Source: an uncultured Collinsella sp. (GTDB lineage: Bacteria; Actinomycetota; Coriobacteriia; Coriobacteriales; Coriobacteriaceae). Taken from it: 35,901 nt of DNA. The position numbers and the translations under genes were made by a program. How positions within the stretch are numbered: the first letter of the stretch is position 1; each line of letters starts with the position of its first letter. The stretch is from the NCBI GenBank assembly GCA_902492185.1, contig CABUKY010000005.1, positions 1 through 35,901 of the forward strand, given 5' to 3'. Below are positions 15,303 through 23,084 of the stretch, one piece after another. Below the pieces are notes generated by a model. It was not told the origin of the DNA and made no database searches. It saw only the letters and a program-made list of their open reading frames with translations.

Positions 15303-15383
15303 AGGGCCCAAAACAGTCTTTTGAAACGGGTGGTATCCTTGGTAGCCCTGTGCTGCAAACGCACCTTAAACGCAAGGAGTCCC

Positions 15384-17531
15384 ATGGATCTTATCGCCCA
15401 GCTCGCCCACGAGCTCAACCTTAAGGCCGCCAACATCGAGGCAGCCGTCAAGCTCATCGACGAGGGCAACACCATCCCCTTTATCTCGCGCTACCGCAAA
15501 GAAGCAACGGGCGGCATGGACGACGTCGCCCTGCGCGCACTCGACGAGCGCCTGTCCTACCTGCGCAATCTTGAACAGCGCAAAGAGGACGTCATTCTGC
15601 TCATCGACGCCCAGGGCAAGCTCACGCCCGAGCTCGAGCAGCAGATTCGCGAGGCCACGCAGCTCCAGCGTGTCGAGGACCTCTACAAGCCCTACCGCAA
15701 AAAGCGCATGACTCGCGCGCAGAAGGCCCGCGAAGCCGGCCTGGAGCCGCTCGCCAACATGATCATCATGCAGGCCTCGGCCAAGGGCAGTGCGCTCGAC
15801 GCCGCCGCAGCATACGTCAATGAGGAGGCCGGCTTCGACACGCCCGAAAAGGCGCTCGCCGGCGCGGCGGACATCGTGGCCGAGACGGTGGCCGAGGACC
15901 CCGAGAACGTCGCCGACCTGCGTGCCTTTACGCAAAACACCGCAGACATCGTCGTCGAGGCCACCGACCCCACCGAGAAGACCCCCTACGAGCCGTACTA
16001 CAGCTATGATGAGCCGCTGCGCCGTATACCCAACCACCGCGTGCTGGCTATCGACCGCGGTGAGCGCGAGGGCAAGCTCCGCGTGCGCGTGAACGTCGAC
16101 GGCGCCGCCGCCACGGCACGCCTCGGCAGCCGTTGGCCCCGACGCCAGGGCGTCTTCGCGCCCGTCTTTGACGCCGCCATCGCCGACGGCTACAAGCGCC
16201 TCATGGCCCCCTCGCTGGAGCGCGAGGCCCGCGCCAAACTCACCGTCCGTGCGCAGACCGAGGCCATCAATGTCTTTGCCAAGAATCTCGAGGGCCTGCT
16301 CTCGGCACGCCCCGTGCGCGGCGCCCGCGTGCTCGCGCTCGATCCGGGCTACCGCACCGGCTGCAAGGTCGCCGTCATGGACGAGACCGGCAAGCTGCTC
16401 GACCACGGCGTGGTCTATCCCACCAAGCCGCGCCACGACGTCGCCGGCACCAAGCGCGAGCTCGCCCGCCTCGTCAAAAAGGACAGCGTCAACACCATCG
16501 TCATCGGCAACGGCACCGCCAGCCGCGAGACCGAGGAAGTCGTCTCGGAGTTCATCGCCGAGCAGGCGCCTGAGCTGCGATACACCATCGTCAACGAGGC
16601 CGGCGCATCGGTGTACTCCGCCTCCGAGCTCGCCAGCCAGGAGTATCCCGATCTGGACGTCACCGTGCGTGGCGCCATGAGCCTGGGCCGCCGTCTACAG
16701 GACCCGCTGGCAGAGCTCGTCAAGATCCCGCCCCAGTCCATCGGCGTTGGCCAGTACCAGCACGACCTTGACCAGGCCGAGCTTTCGCGCACCCTGGGCC
16801 ATGTGGTGGAGGACGTCGTCAACCGCGTGGGCGTCGACGTGAATACCGCGAGCGCAAGCCTGCTGGGATACGTATCGGGCATCACGCCGAGCGCGGCCAA
16901 AAACATCGTGGCCTACCGCGAGGAAAACGGTGCCTTTACCGATCGCCGCCAGCTTAAGAAGGTCCCCAAACTAGGACCCAAGGCATACCTCAACGCCGCG
17001 GGCTTCCTGCGCATCAGCGGCGGCAAGAACCCGCTCGACGCGACGAGCGTCCACCCCGAGAGCTACGAGGTGGCCACGTCCGTCCTGGAACGCGCCGGCG
17101 TTAAAGCCAGCGAGCTCAGCCGCGGCGGCGTGCCCGACATCGAGCGCCGTCTGGGCAGTATCTCGGCGCTGGCAAGTGACCTGAACTGCGGCACCCTCAC
17201 GCTCATCGACATCGTCAACGAGCTCAAGAAGCCCGGCCGCGACCCGCGCGACGACGCGCCCGAGGTGGTCTTTAGCCGCTCGGCGCTTTCCATCGACGAC
17301 CTGGAACCCGGCATGGAGCTCAAGGGGACGGTGCGCAACGTCGTCGACTTTGGCGCGTTCGTCGACGTGGGCGTGCACCAGGACGGCCTCGTGCATATCT
17401 CCAAGCTGGCCAATCGCTTTGTCAAGCACCCGAGCGACGTGGTGCGCGTCGGCGACACGGTCAAGGTGTGGGTAGAAAAGGTCGATCGCGACCGCAAGAA
17501 GATCTCGCTCACCATGGTGCAGGGAAAGTAA
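15384..17531 (+). CDS. tex: RNA-binding transcription accessory protein Tex
   Basis: 715 residues, close to the family length of about 750. Order: Tex N-terminal helical domain, YqgF/RNase H-like domain with LDPGYRTGCKVAVMD near residue 322, tandem helix-hairpin-helix region (NTASASLLGYVSGIT, then KVPKLGPKAYLNAAGFLRI), and a C-terminal S1 domain (GTVRNVVDFGAFVDVGV to DRKKISLTM). Tex is a cytoplasmic nucleic-acid-binding protein linked to transcription and ribosome function. ATG 15384 has AAGGAG upstream; the in-frame GTG at 15297 falls inside the inverted-repeat element and was rejected. No partner gene is adjacent. Confidence 0.95.
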   Translation: MDLIAQLAHELNLKAANIEAAVKLIDEGNTIPFISRYRKEATGGMDDVALRALDERLSYLRNLEQRKEDVILLIDAQGKLTPELEQQIREATQLQRVEDLYKPYRKKRMTRAQKAREAGLEPLANMIIMQASAKGSALDAAAAYVNEEAGFDTPEKALAGAADIVAETVAEDPENVADLRAFTQNTADIVVEATDPTEKTPYEPYYSYDEPLRRIPNHRVLAIDRGEREGKLRVRVNVDGAAATARLGSRWPRRQGVFAPVFDAAIADGYKRLMAPSLEREARAKLTVRAQTEAINVFAKNLEGLLSARPVRGARVLALDPGYRTGCKVAVMDETGKLLDHGVVYPTKPRHDVAGTKRELARLVKKDSVNTIVIGNGTASRETEEVVSEFIAEQAPELRYTIVNEAGASVYSASELASQEYPDLDVTVRGAMSLGRRLQDPLAELVKIPPQSIGVGQYQHDLDQAELSRTLGHVVEDVVNRVGVDVNTASASLLGYVSGITPSAAKNIVAYREENGAFTDRRQLKKVPKLGPKAYLNAAGFLRISGGKNPLDATSVHPESYEVATSVLERAGVKASELSRGGVPDIERRLGSISALASDLNCGTLTLIDIVNELKKPGRDPRDDAPEVVFSRSALSIDDLEPGMELKGTVRNVVDFGAFVDVGVHQDGLVHISKLANRFVKHPSDVVRVGDTVKVWVEKVDRDRKKISLTMVQGK

Positions 17532-17540
17532 ACCGCCAAA

Positions 17541-17756
17541 GCAAAGGTACCCCCTGTAGCGATGTGCAAAATCGCGAGTATTCTGCAAATTCCACCGTTC
17601 CGGATGCCCCTCAGAGACGAAAAAGCAAAAAACAGCCCCCGTTTTAGCGTCGTCAGAGCCAAAACGGGGGCCGTTCCATGCTTCGGTCAACTGATAAAGA
17701 CCTTTACCTTGCTGAATACTCTCAATTTTGCACGGCGCAGGCGGGGGTACCTTTGC
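17541..17756. repeat. Long inverted-repeat element with internal terminator
   Basis: Arms of about 48 bases (17541-17589 and 17709-17756) are imperfect inverses, both ending in GCAAAGGTACCCCC at the outer edge and sharing GTGCAAAAT and GAGTATTC blocks. The centre carries the hairpin at 17635-17671. It occupies most of the 381-base gap between tex and talC. Confidence 0.75.
17635..17671 (-). terminator. Terminator inside the inverted-repeat element
   Basis: GCCCCCGTTTT pairs with AAAACGGGGGC. Read on the minus strand it is followed by GTTTTTTGCTTTTT, a good U-run, so it would stop transcripts coming from talC. On the plus strand no U-run follows. Confidence 0.75.
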
Positions 17757-17785
17757 CCACGGCAGGATATGGAAGCCAATCGCCA
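17757..17785 (-). pseudogene. Decayed copy of the talC 3' end
   Basis: CACGGCAGGATATGGAA followed by a partly matching stretch repeats the talC terminus at 17914-17941. Read on the minus strand it encodes AIGFHILP, matching the real C terminus ALGFHILP, but the stop TAG has become TGG. It looks like the remnant of a duplication or of a lost paralogue. Confidence 0.6.
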
Positions 17786-17810
17786 ACTTGCTGGCAAGCT
17801 CGTGCCGGCA

Positions 17811-17882
17811 GCCCCGGCCTTTCCTTTGCCTAGCGCGACCCTCGCGGAGCGCGTGAGCGATAGGGAAAGGAAAGGCCGGGGC
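17811..17882. repeat. 22-bp-stem hairpin between talC and its decayed end copy
   Basis: 17811-17832 (GCCCCGGCCTTTCCTTTGCC plus TA) pairs with 17861-17882 with one mismatch; the 28-base loop contains GCGCG and CGCGC, which can pair again. It has no U-run and separates the true talC end from the decayed copy. Confidence 0.85.
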
Positions 17883-17912
17883 GAACAGCCCACGGTACAG
17901 TCGGTGTTCGCG

Positions 17913-18617
17913 CTACGGCAGGATATGGAAACCGAGCGCCGCGATATCCTTGGCAAAGCCGCGCACGGTGTCGAGCGAGACCTCGTACGGGTCGCGACCA
18001 ATGTTCTTGCGCTTGGCCAGGATGCCGTTGGGCACCGTGATGATCTGGCAACCGCAGGCCTCGGCCTGATAAATGTTGATGAGCTCGCGCGTGGACGCCC
18101 ACAGGACCTCGCAGTTGGGCTTTGCGGCGGCCTTCTTGACCGACTCCGTCATAAACGGAATGGGGTCGACGCCGATATCGGCGATGCGGCCGGCAAAGAG
18201 CGAGATGATGGACGGCGTCTCGGCGTCGACGGCCTCGACCATCTCATCAACCTGCGTAGGCGTAAAGATGGTGGTGACGTTGACCTTGATGCCGTCGGCC
18301 GAAAGCTTGCGCACCAGCTCGGCGGTGGACTCGCCCTTGGTGGTCACGCACGGAATCTTGACGTAGACGTTCTCGGCCCAGGTAGCGATCTCGCGCGCCT
18401 CGACCTCCATGGTCTCGACGTCGTCGGCAAAGACCTCAAACGAGACAGACACATCGGTGATGTGGGCCAGGACCTCCTTGGCAAACGCGCGGTAATCCGT
18501 CACGCCGCCCTTCTTCATAAGGGACGGGTTGGTCGTGAAACCCTGAACGTTGCCGTTCTCGTACATGTCGAGCATGCCCTCGAGGTTTGCACCGTCAGCG
18601 AACACCTTGATTGCCAT
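17913..18617 (-). CDS. Transaldolase/fructose-6-phosphate aldolase family protein
   Basis: 234 residues, the size of the short TalC/FSA subfamily. FADGANLEGM, GFTTNPSLMKKGG and VYVKIPC (Schiff-base lysine) follow the transaldolase TIM-barrel pattern; SIISLFAGRIADIG and WASTRE correspond to later barrel strands. It should catalyse aldol transfer or cleavage of fructose-6-phosphate or a similar sugar phosphate in the cytosol. The ATG at 18617 with AAAGGAAT upstream is chosen over the start at 18641. It lies in the same orientation as the HAD gene, about 190 bases downstream of it. Which reaction dominates cannot be told. Confidence 0.85.
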   Translation of the reverse strand: MAIKVFADGANLEGMLDMYENGNVQGFTTNPSLMKKGGVTDYRAFAKEVLAHITDVSVSFEVFADDVETMEVEAREIATWAENVYVKIPCVTTKGESTAELVRKLSADGIKVNVTTIFTPTQVDEMVEAVDAETPSIISLFAGRIADIGVDPIPFMTESVKKAAAKPNCEVLWASTRELINIYQAEACGCQIITVPNGILAKRKNIGRDPYEVSLDTVRGFAKDIAALGFHILP

Positions 18618-18810
18618 CTGCCTGATTCCTTTCGCTTGCACATGGGCGTTAAACTGCTAAACACTTTACCTACGTTTATCAAGGCGTGAGCTGCGGTTTT
18701 TTATCTTCTCGGCGAACGGTATAAACACCTCAGTGTTTGGATTGATAAATCGATTGAGCATGCAAAAGCAAAGAGTCGCAGTTTGGGCAAACGTCAGAAC
18801 GCGGGATTCA

Positions 18811-19638
18811 TTAGATGAGGCCGAAATGCTGCATCGCTGTGACGGTGCCGTCGTGTGCGACATCGTCGGTCACGTAGTCGGCGAGCGCCTTGACCTCGGG
18901 CATGGCGTTGCCCATGGCCACGGCCGTCTCGACCGCAGCGAGCATGCCCAGGTCGTTACCCGAATCGCCGAAGCCAAAGGTGCGCGCGTTGCCGGTGCGA
19001 CCCAGGTATTCCAGCGCTCGCGCCACGCCCACGCCCTTGTCAATGCCCTTGGGGCTCAGCTCGCGATTCTGACCACCGGTGTTGCACAGCTCAAACTCGC
19101 GATCGATAAAGCCGTCATCGTTGGCTACGCGAGCCAGGTAGCTCGCGACGATGCACACCTTGCCCACGCGCAGACTGCCGTCGACGCGCATCTCCTCGGC
19201 GCTGTGCACCACAGAAGTGCCGATCAGAGACGACTGCTCAACACCCGCGGGTTCCAGGGCAAAAGTAGCCACGTTGGTCTCGAAAAAGGCCTCAATCCCT
19301 GCCGCTGCCATACGGCGCGCAAGCTCCTCGATAACGTCCTCGTCAAAGCAGTCCTCATGCACCACGCGACCCTCGACCTCGAGCGTGGCGCCCGCCATGG
19401 CAACGACACCCGCAGGCTCCAAAGCACGCAGGCCATCGGCAATCAGCCACAAGGGACGACCCGTGCAGATAAACGCCTTGTGCCCTGCGTCGCGCAGACG
19501 ATGAAACGCCTCGATCACCGCCTGCGAGGGGCGAACCGCCGAAAAGTCCTTGTCGGTCATGTTGTCGGGATCGAACGACGTCAGCGTGCCGTCCACGTCA
19601 AAAAAGAGCACGGCAGAATTGGGGCACGCATCAATCAT
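18811..19638 (-). CDS. HAD-superfamily Cof-type phosphatase
   Basis: 275 residues. Motif I DVDGTLTSF near residue 14, a Thr in FICTGRP for motif II, and motif IV GDSGNDLGML near residue 235 mark an active class IIB (Cof-type) HAD hydrolase with a C2 cap between motifs II and III. These cytosolic enzymes dephosphorylate sugar phosphates, pyridoxal phosphate or nucleotides with broad specificity. ATG 19638 follows GAAAGGA. Its promoter overlaps that of rlmKL in the 75-base divergent region. The substrate is not predictable. Confidence 0.9.
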   Translation of the reverse strand: MIDACPNSAVLFFDVDGTLTSFDPDNMTDKDFSAVRPSQAVIEAFHRLRDAGHKAFICTGRPLWLIADGLRALEPAGVVAMAGATLEVEGRVVHEDCFDEDVIEELARRMAAAGIEAFFETNVATFALEPAGVEQSSLIGTSVVHSAEEMRVDGSLRVGKVCIVASYLARVANDDGFIDREFELCNTGGQNRELSPKGIDKGVGVARALEYLGRTGNARTFGFGDSGNDLGMLAAVETAVAMGNAMPEVKALADYVTDDVAHDGTVTAMQHFGLI

Positions 19639-19676
19639 ATGGGTTCCTTTCGGGGGCGAGAGTAAACGAAGCATCC

Positions 19677-19686
19677 ATCATATAAT
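19677..19686. promoter_or_regulatory. Overlapping divergent -10 boxes (HAD / rlmKL)
   Basis: On the plus strand TATAAT lies at 19681-19686, 28 bases before the rlmKL ATG. On the minus strand TATGAT lies at 19682-19677, about 39 bases before the HAD start. The boxes share two bases, so the two promoters probably exclude each other. Neither has an obvious -35. Confidence 0.5.
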
Positions 19687-19713
19687 GGAGCGACGCAACC
19701 AGAGAGGTCACCC

Positions 19714-22272
19714 ATGGAATTTTACGCAAGCTGCCCCGAAGGCTTTGAGTCCGCACTCGCCGATGAGCTTAAACGCCTCGGGCTTTCGCATGTTCGCCGG
19801 CTGAAGGGCCGCGCCACGTTTGAGGGCGAGCTCGAAGAAGGCTACCGCGCCTGTCTGTGGTCGCGCCTAGCGAGCCGCGTGTTTGCGGTGCTCGGGCGCT
19901 TTGAGGCGCAGGATGCCGATGAGCTGTACGATAGCGTTTACGACATCGCCTGGGAGAACATCGTCCGCCCCGGCGCCACCATTGCCATCACCGCCCGCGG
20001 CGTGACCGAGCAGCTGCGCAACACGCGCTTCTCGGCCCTGCGCGCCAAGGACGCGCTGTGCGACCGTCTGGCCGAGACCACGGGCCGTCGCGCCGATGTC
20101 GACGCTGCCGATCCCGACGTTCACCTGTTGCTTTCGCTGCGCCAGCGTCGTGCGAGCATTAGCCTGGACCTTTCGGGCGACCCGCTGTTCAAGCGCCTGC
20201 CGCCCGCGGCGACCCGTGCCGGCGAGGGTGCGCACGTGTTGCGCCCCGACTACGCCGCCCTGGTGCTGGCGCAGGTCGGCTGGACCGCACTGTGCGAGCG
20301 CGAGTTGACGGCCGACGATTACGAGAATGAAGCCCTTCCCACGCTAATCGATGCCTCGTGCGCCGGCGGCGGCCTGTTGCTGGAAGCCGTGAACATTCTG
20401 ACCGACCGCGCCCCGGGCGCCGCACGCGAGCGCTGGGGCTTTGAGGGCTGGCAGCTACACGACGCCGCTCTGTGGGAGCAGCTGCTTGCCGAGGCGCGCG
20501 AGCGCGAGGCGGCAGCGCGCGAGCGCCAGGCGCGCATCGTGGCCATGGACATTGACCCCACCGCCCGCAAGACCGCCGAGCGCATGGTCAAGTGTGCCGG
20601 CTACAAGCGCTTTGTCGATTTTTGCGCCGCTAAGTCCGCCACCGTGCTGGACCACGCGGGCACTGTCGCCGGTGCCGCCCTCGTCGCGGATACGACCGAG
20701 ACACCGCTTTCACTCATGCACGATGCCATGACGCTCATCGGCGAGCTGCGCCGCGCCCCCGAGCTCGCTTCGGCGCCGGTCGCCGCGCTCACCCGCGACG
20801 GATTGCTGGCCCGCGCGCTCCACGCCGAGCCCAAGCGCTCGATCGCCGTCATGCCCAACAACGAGGAGGCGGCTATTGAGATTTGGCCCTCGCTCGACCA
20901 CGCCGCCGCGGCATTTGAAGCAGCGATCAGCGCAGATGCCGAGGAACAGACCGCAGACGCTCATGACGAAGCCGCCGATACTCCCACGCCCGAACCTGCC
21001 GCCACGCTCGACCTGGGCGACGGCAAGCCGCTGCCCGTGCTCATCCCGGAGTCCGAGCAGTTCGCCAACCGCCTGCGCAAGAATGCCCGTCTGCGCCGCA
21101 AGTGGGCCAAGCGCGAGGGCGTGAGCTGCTATCGCGTCTACGATGCCGACCTGCCCGACTACTCCGCTGCCATCGACCTGTACGAGGGTTGCCCGCAGAC
21201 GCCGGGCCGCTGGCTCGTCATCGCCGAATACGCCGCGCCCAAGACCATCGACCCCGCGCTGGCCCAGGCCCGCATGCTCGACATCTTGGCCATCGCGCCG
21301 CGCATCCTTGATGTTCCGGCCGAGCATGTGCACGCCAAGGCCCGCATGCGTTCGCGTGGCGGCTCGCAGTACGGCAAGCAGGGCGCCGGCAAGGGCGGAT
21401 CGGGCGAGCGCGCCAACATCGCGCGCCGGCGTCTGCCGCTCATCGAAGAAGGCGGGCTCACCTTTGCCGTCAACTTTGACGACTACCTGGATGTGGGCAT
21501 CTTCCTGGATCACCGCGTCACCCGCAACCTGGTGCGCGAACACGCCAAACAGGCACGCCGCTTCCTCAATCTGTTCGCCTATACCGGCACCGCCACCTGC
21601 TATGCGGCCGACGGCGGCGTCGAGGAAACCGTGACAGTCGACCTTTCCAACACCTACCTGGACTGGGCCGAGCGCAATATGCGCCAGAACGGCTTTGTCG
21701 GTCCGCAGCATCATTTTGTGCGCGACGACGTGCTCGCCTGGATTCGCGACCAGCGCCAGACGCGCAACCGCTGGGACTTGATCTTTGTCGACCCGCCCAC
21801 GTTCTCGAACTCGTCCAAGATGGGCCGCCGCACCTGGGATGTCCAGCGCGACCATGTTGAGCTTTTGGCCGGCGTATCTCGCCTGCTTGCACAGGGCGGA
21901 CATGCCATCTTTAGCTGCAACCTGCGCGGCTTCCGCCCCGAAACGCGCAAGCTCGCGCGCGCGGGCGTCGTGCTGGAGGACATTACGGCACAGACCATCC
22001 CCGAGGACTTCGCGCGCAACCAGAAGGTGCACCACTGCTATATCGTGCGCCGACTGCCCATCGAGGACGCCATGGCCGAGGTCGGCTTTAGCGCCGAGGA
22101 GATTGCCGAGCGAACCGAGGAGCTGCGCAACCCCGAGGCGCGCAAGCCTCGTGCAGCAGCGCCCGCGCCCACGCAGGCCGGCAACGGCAAATCAAACTTT
22201 GCCGGCAAACCCTCCCCTGCCGGCAAGTCCAAAAAGAAGAAGTTCTACGCCAGCAAGCCCAAGGGCAAATAA
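19714..22272 (+). CDS. rlmKL: RlmKL-type 23S rRNA methyltransferase, N-terminal active site lost
   Basis: 852 residues against about 700 in E. coli RlmKL. An N-terminal THUMP region (to about 160) precedes the RlmL-like domain, recognised by LEAVNILTDRAPG and RWGFEGWQLHDAALW. There the SAM motif reads DASCAGGG (about 213-220) where DPMCGSGT is expected, and the catalytic NPPYG is replaced by VADTTET (about 325). An acidic insert around 405-430 follows. The RlmK-like C-terminal domain is intact: NLFAYTGTAT (about 616) and VDPPTFSNSSKM (about 690). So guanine-2069 N7 methylation is likely kept and guanine-2445 N2 methylation lost. The tail is Lys-rich. Confidence 0.9.
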   Translation: MEFYASCPEGFESALADELKRLGLSHVRRLKGRATFEGELEEGYRACLWSRLASRVFAVLGRFEAQDADELYDSVYDIAWENIVRPGATIAITARGVTEQLRNTRFSALRAKDALCDRLAETTGRRADVDAADPDVHLLLSLRQRRASISLDLSGDPLFKRLPPAATRAGEGAHVLRPDYAALVLAQVGWTALCERELTADDYENEALPTLIDASCAGGGLLLEAVNILTDRAPGAARERWGFEGWQLHDAALWEQLLAEAREREAAARERQARIVAMDIDPTARKTAERMVKCAGYKRFVDFCAAKSATVLDHAGTVAGAALVADTTETPLSLMHDAMTLIGELRRAPELASAPVAALTRDGLLARALHAEPKRSIAVMPNNEEAAIEIWPSLDHAAAAFEAAISADAEEQTADAHDEAADTPTPEPAATLDLGDGKPLPVLIPESEQFANRLRKNARLRRKWAKREGVSCYRVYDADLPDYSAAIDLYEGCPQTPGRWLVIAEYAAPKTIDPALAQARMLDILAIAPRILDVPAEHVHAKARMRSRGGSQYGKQGAGKGGSGERANIARRRLPLIEEGGLTFAVNFDDYLDVGIFLDHRVTRNLVREHAKQARRFLNLFAYTGTATCYAADGGVEETVTVDLSNTYLDWAERNMRQNGFVGPQHHFVRDDVLAWIRDQRQTRNRWDLIFVDPPTFSNSSKMGRRTWDVQRDHVELLAGVSRLLAQGGHAIFSCNLRGFRPETRKLARAGVVLEDITAQTIPEDFARNQKVHHCYIVRRLPIEDAMAEVGFSAEEIAERTEELRNPEARKPRAAAPAPTQAGNGKSNFAGKPSPAGKSKKKKFYASKPKGK

Positions 22273-22275
22273 CAA

Positions 22276-22342
22276 AGTTGCGGTGGAATACGGACTGTTT
22301 TACCTGGAATTAGGCAAATATAGACCGTATTTCACCGCAACT
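22276..22342. repeat. 18-bp stem hairpin between convergent genes
   Basis: AGTTGCGGTGGAATACGG (22276-22293) pairs with CCGTATTTCACCGCAACT (22325-22342), one position being G-U in RNA. The loop is AT-rich. It lies between the rlmKL stop and the kdpE stop and could stop transcripts from both sides, though no long U-run is present. Confidence 0.8.
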
Positions 22343-22366
22343 CATAGTGGGATGGCGGACGCCGTC

Positions 22367-23080
22367 CTACCCTTGGGTGACCAGGCGGTAACCGATGCCC
22401 ACGTGCGTCTGGATATAGCGCGGGTGCGCGGGGTCGGACTCGATCTTCTTACGCAACGTGCCCATAAAGACACGCAGGCTCGCCAGGTCGCTCTTAGTTG
22501 CCGTACCCCAAATCTCGTGCAGGATAGACTGGTGCGTCAGCACCTTGTCGGCGTTATGCGCCAGCAGGCACAAGAGCTTGTACTCAATCGGCGTCAGATG
22601 CAGCTCCTCGCCATCCATCGTGGCGATGCCGGCATCAAAATCGATATGCAGCTCACCGGTATCGAACGAGCCCTCGGAGGCAACGCCACCCGTTTGCGCA
22701 TACGAAAGGCGCCTGAGCGTCGTGCGAATGCGCGCGAGCAGCTCCTCGACCGAAAACGGCTTGGTCAGGTAATCGTCGGCGCCAGCATCGAGCGCACGAA
22801 TCTTGTCCGCATCCTCGCTGCGCGCCGAGACCACGATGATCGGCATGCCCGACCATGCGCGCACCGACTCCACCACCTTGACGCCGTCCATATCGGGCAG
22901 GCCCAGATCGAGCAGTACAATGCTCGGTGCCTGCGATGAGGCGGCGGCGATGGCGGCATGGGCGGTCTCCACGGCCATATGGCGCAAGCCGTGCGCCTCG
23001 AGCGCGGCAACGATAAGGTTGCGGACAGCGGGGTCGTCCTCAACAACCAAGATGAGCGGTTTTGCGGCAGAGTTCGGCAC
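22367..23080 (-). CDS. kdpE: OmpR/KdpE-family response regulator
   Basis: 237 residues. Receiver domain with the acidic pair EDD near residue 15, phospho-acceptor Asp58 in VLLDLGLPDMDG and Lys in YLTKPF; then a winged-helix DNA-binding domain (LTPIEYKLLCLLAHNADKVLTHQSILHEIWG ... YIQTHVGIGYRL), whose sequence matches KdpE best. GTG 23080 follows AAGGAG and lies 4 bases after the kinase stop. As KdpE it would control potassium uptake genes; the linked transporter here is Kup, not KdpFABC. Confidence 0.9.
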   Translation of the reverse strand: MPNSAAKPLILVVEDDPAVRNLIVAALEAHGLRHMAVETAHAAIAAASSQAPSIVLLDLGLPDMDGVKVVESVRAWSGMPIIVVSARSEDADKIRALDAGADDYLTKPFSVEELLARIRTTLRRLSYAQTGGVASEGSFDTGELHIDFDAGIATMDGEELHLTPIEYKLLCLLAHNADKVLTHQSILHEIWGTATKSDLASLRVFMGTLRKKIESDPAHPRYIQTHVGIGYRLVTQG

Positions 23081-23084
23081 AGCG

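Noticed and set aside
15297..15383. Earlier GTG start for tex at 15297
   Set aside because: It would begin inside the inverted-repeat arm, has no ribosome-binding site, and adds residues absent from the family; ATG 15384 has AAGGAG.
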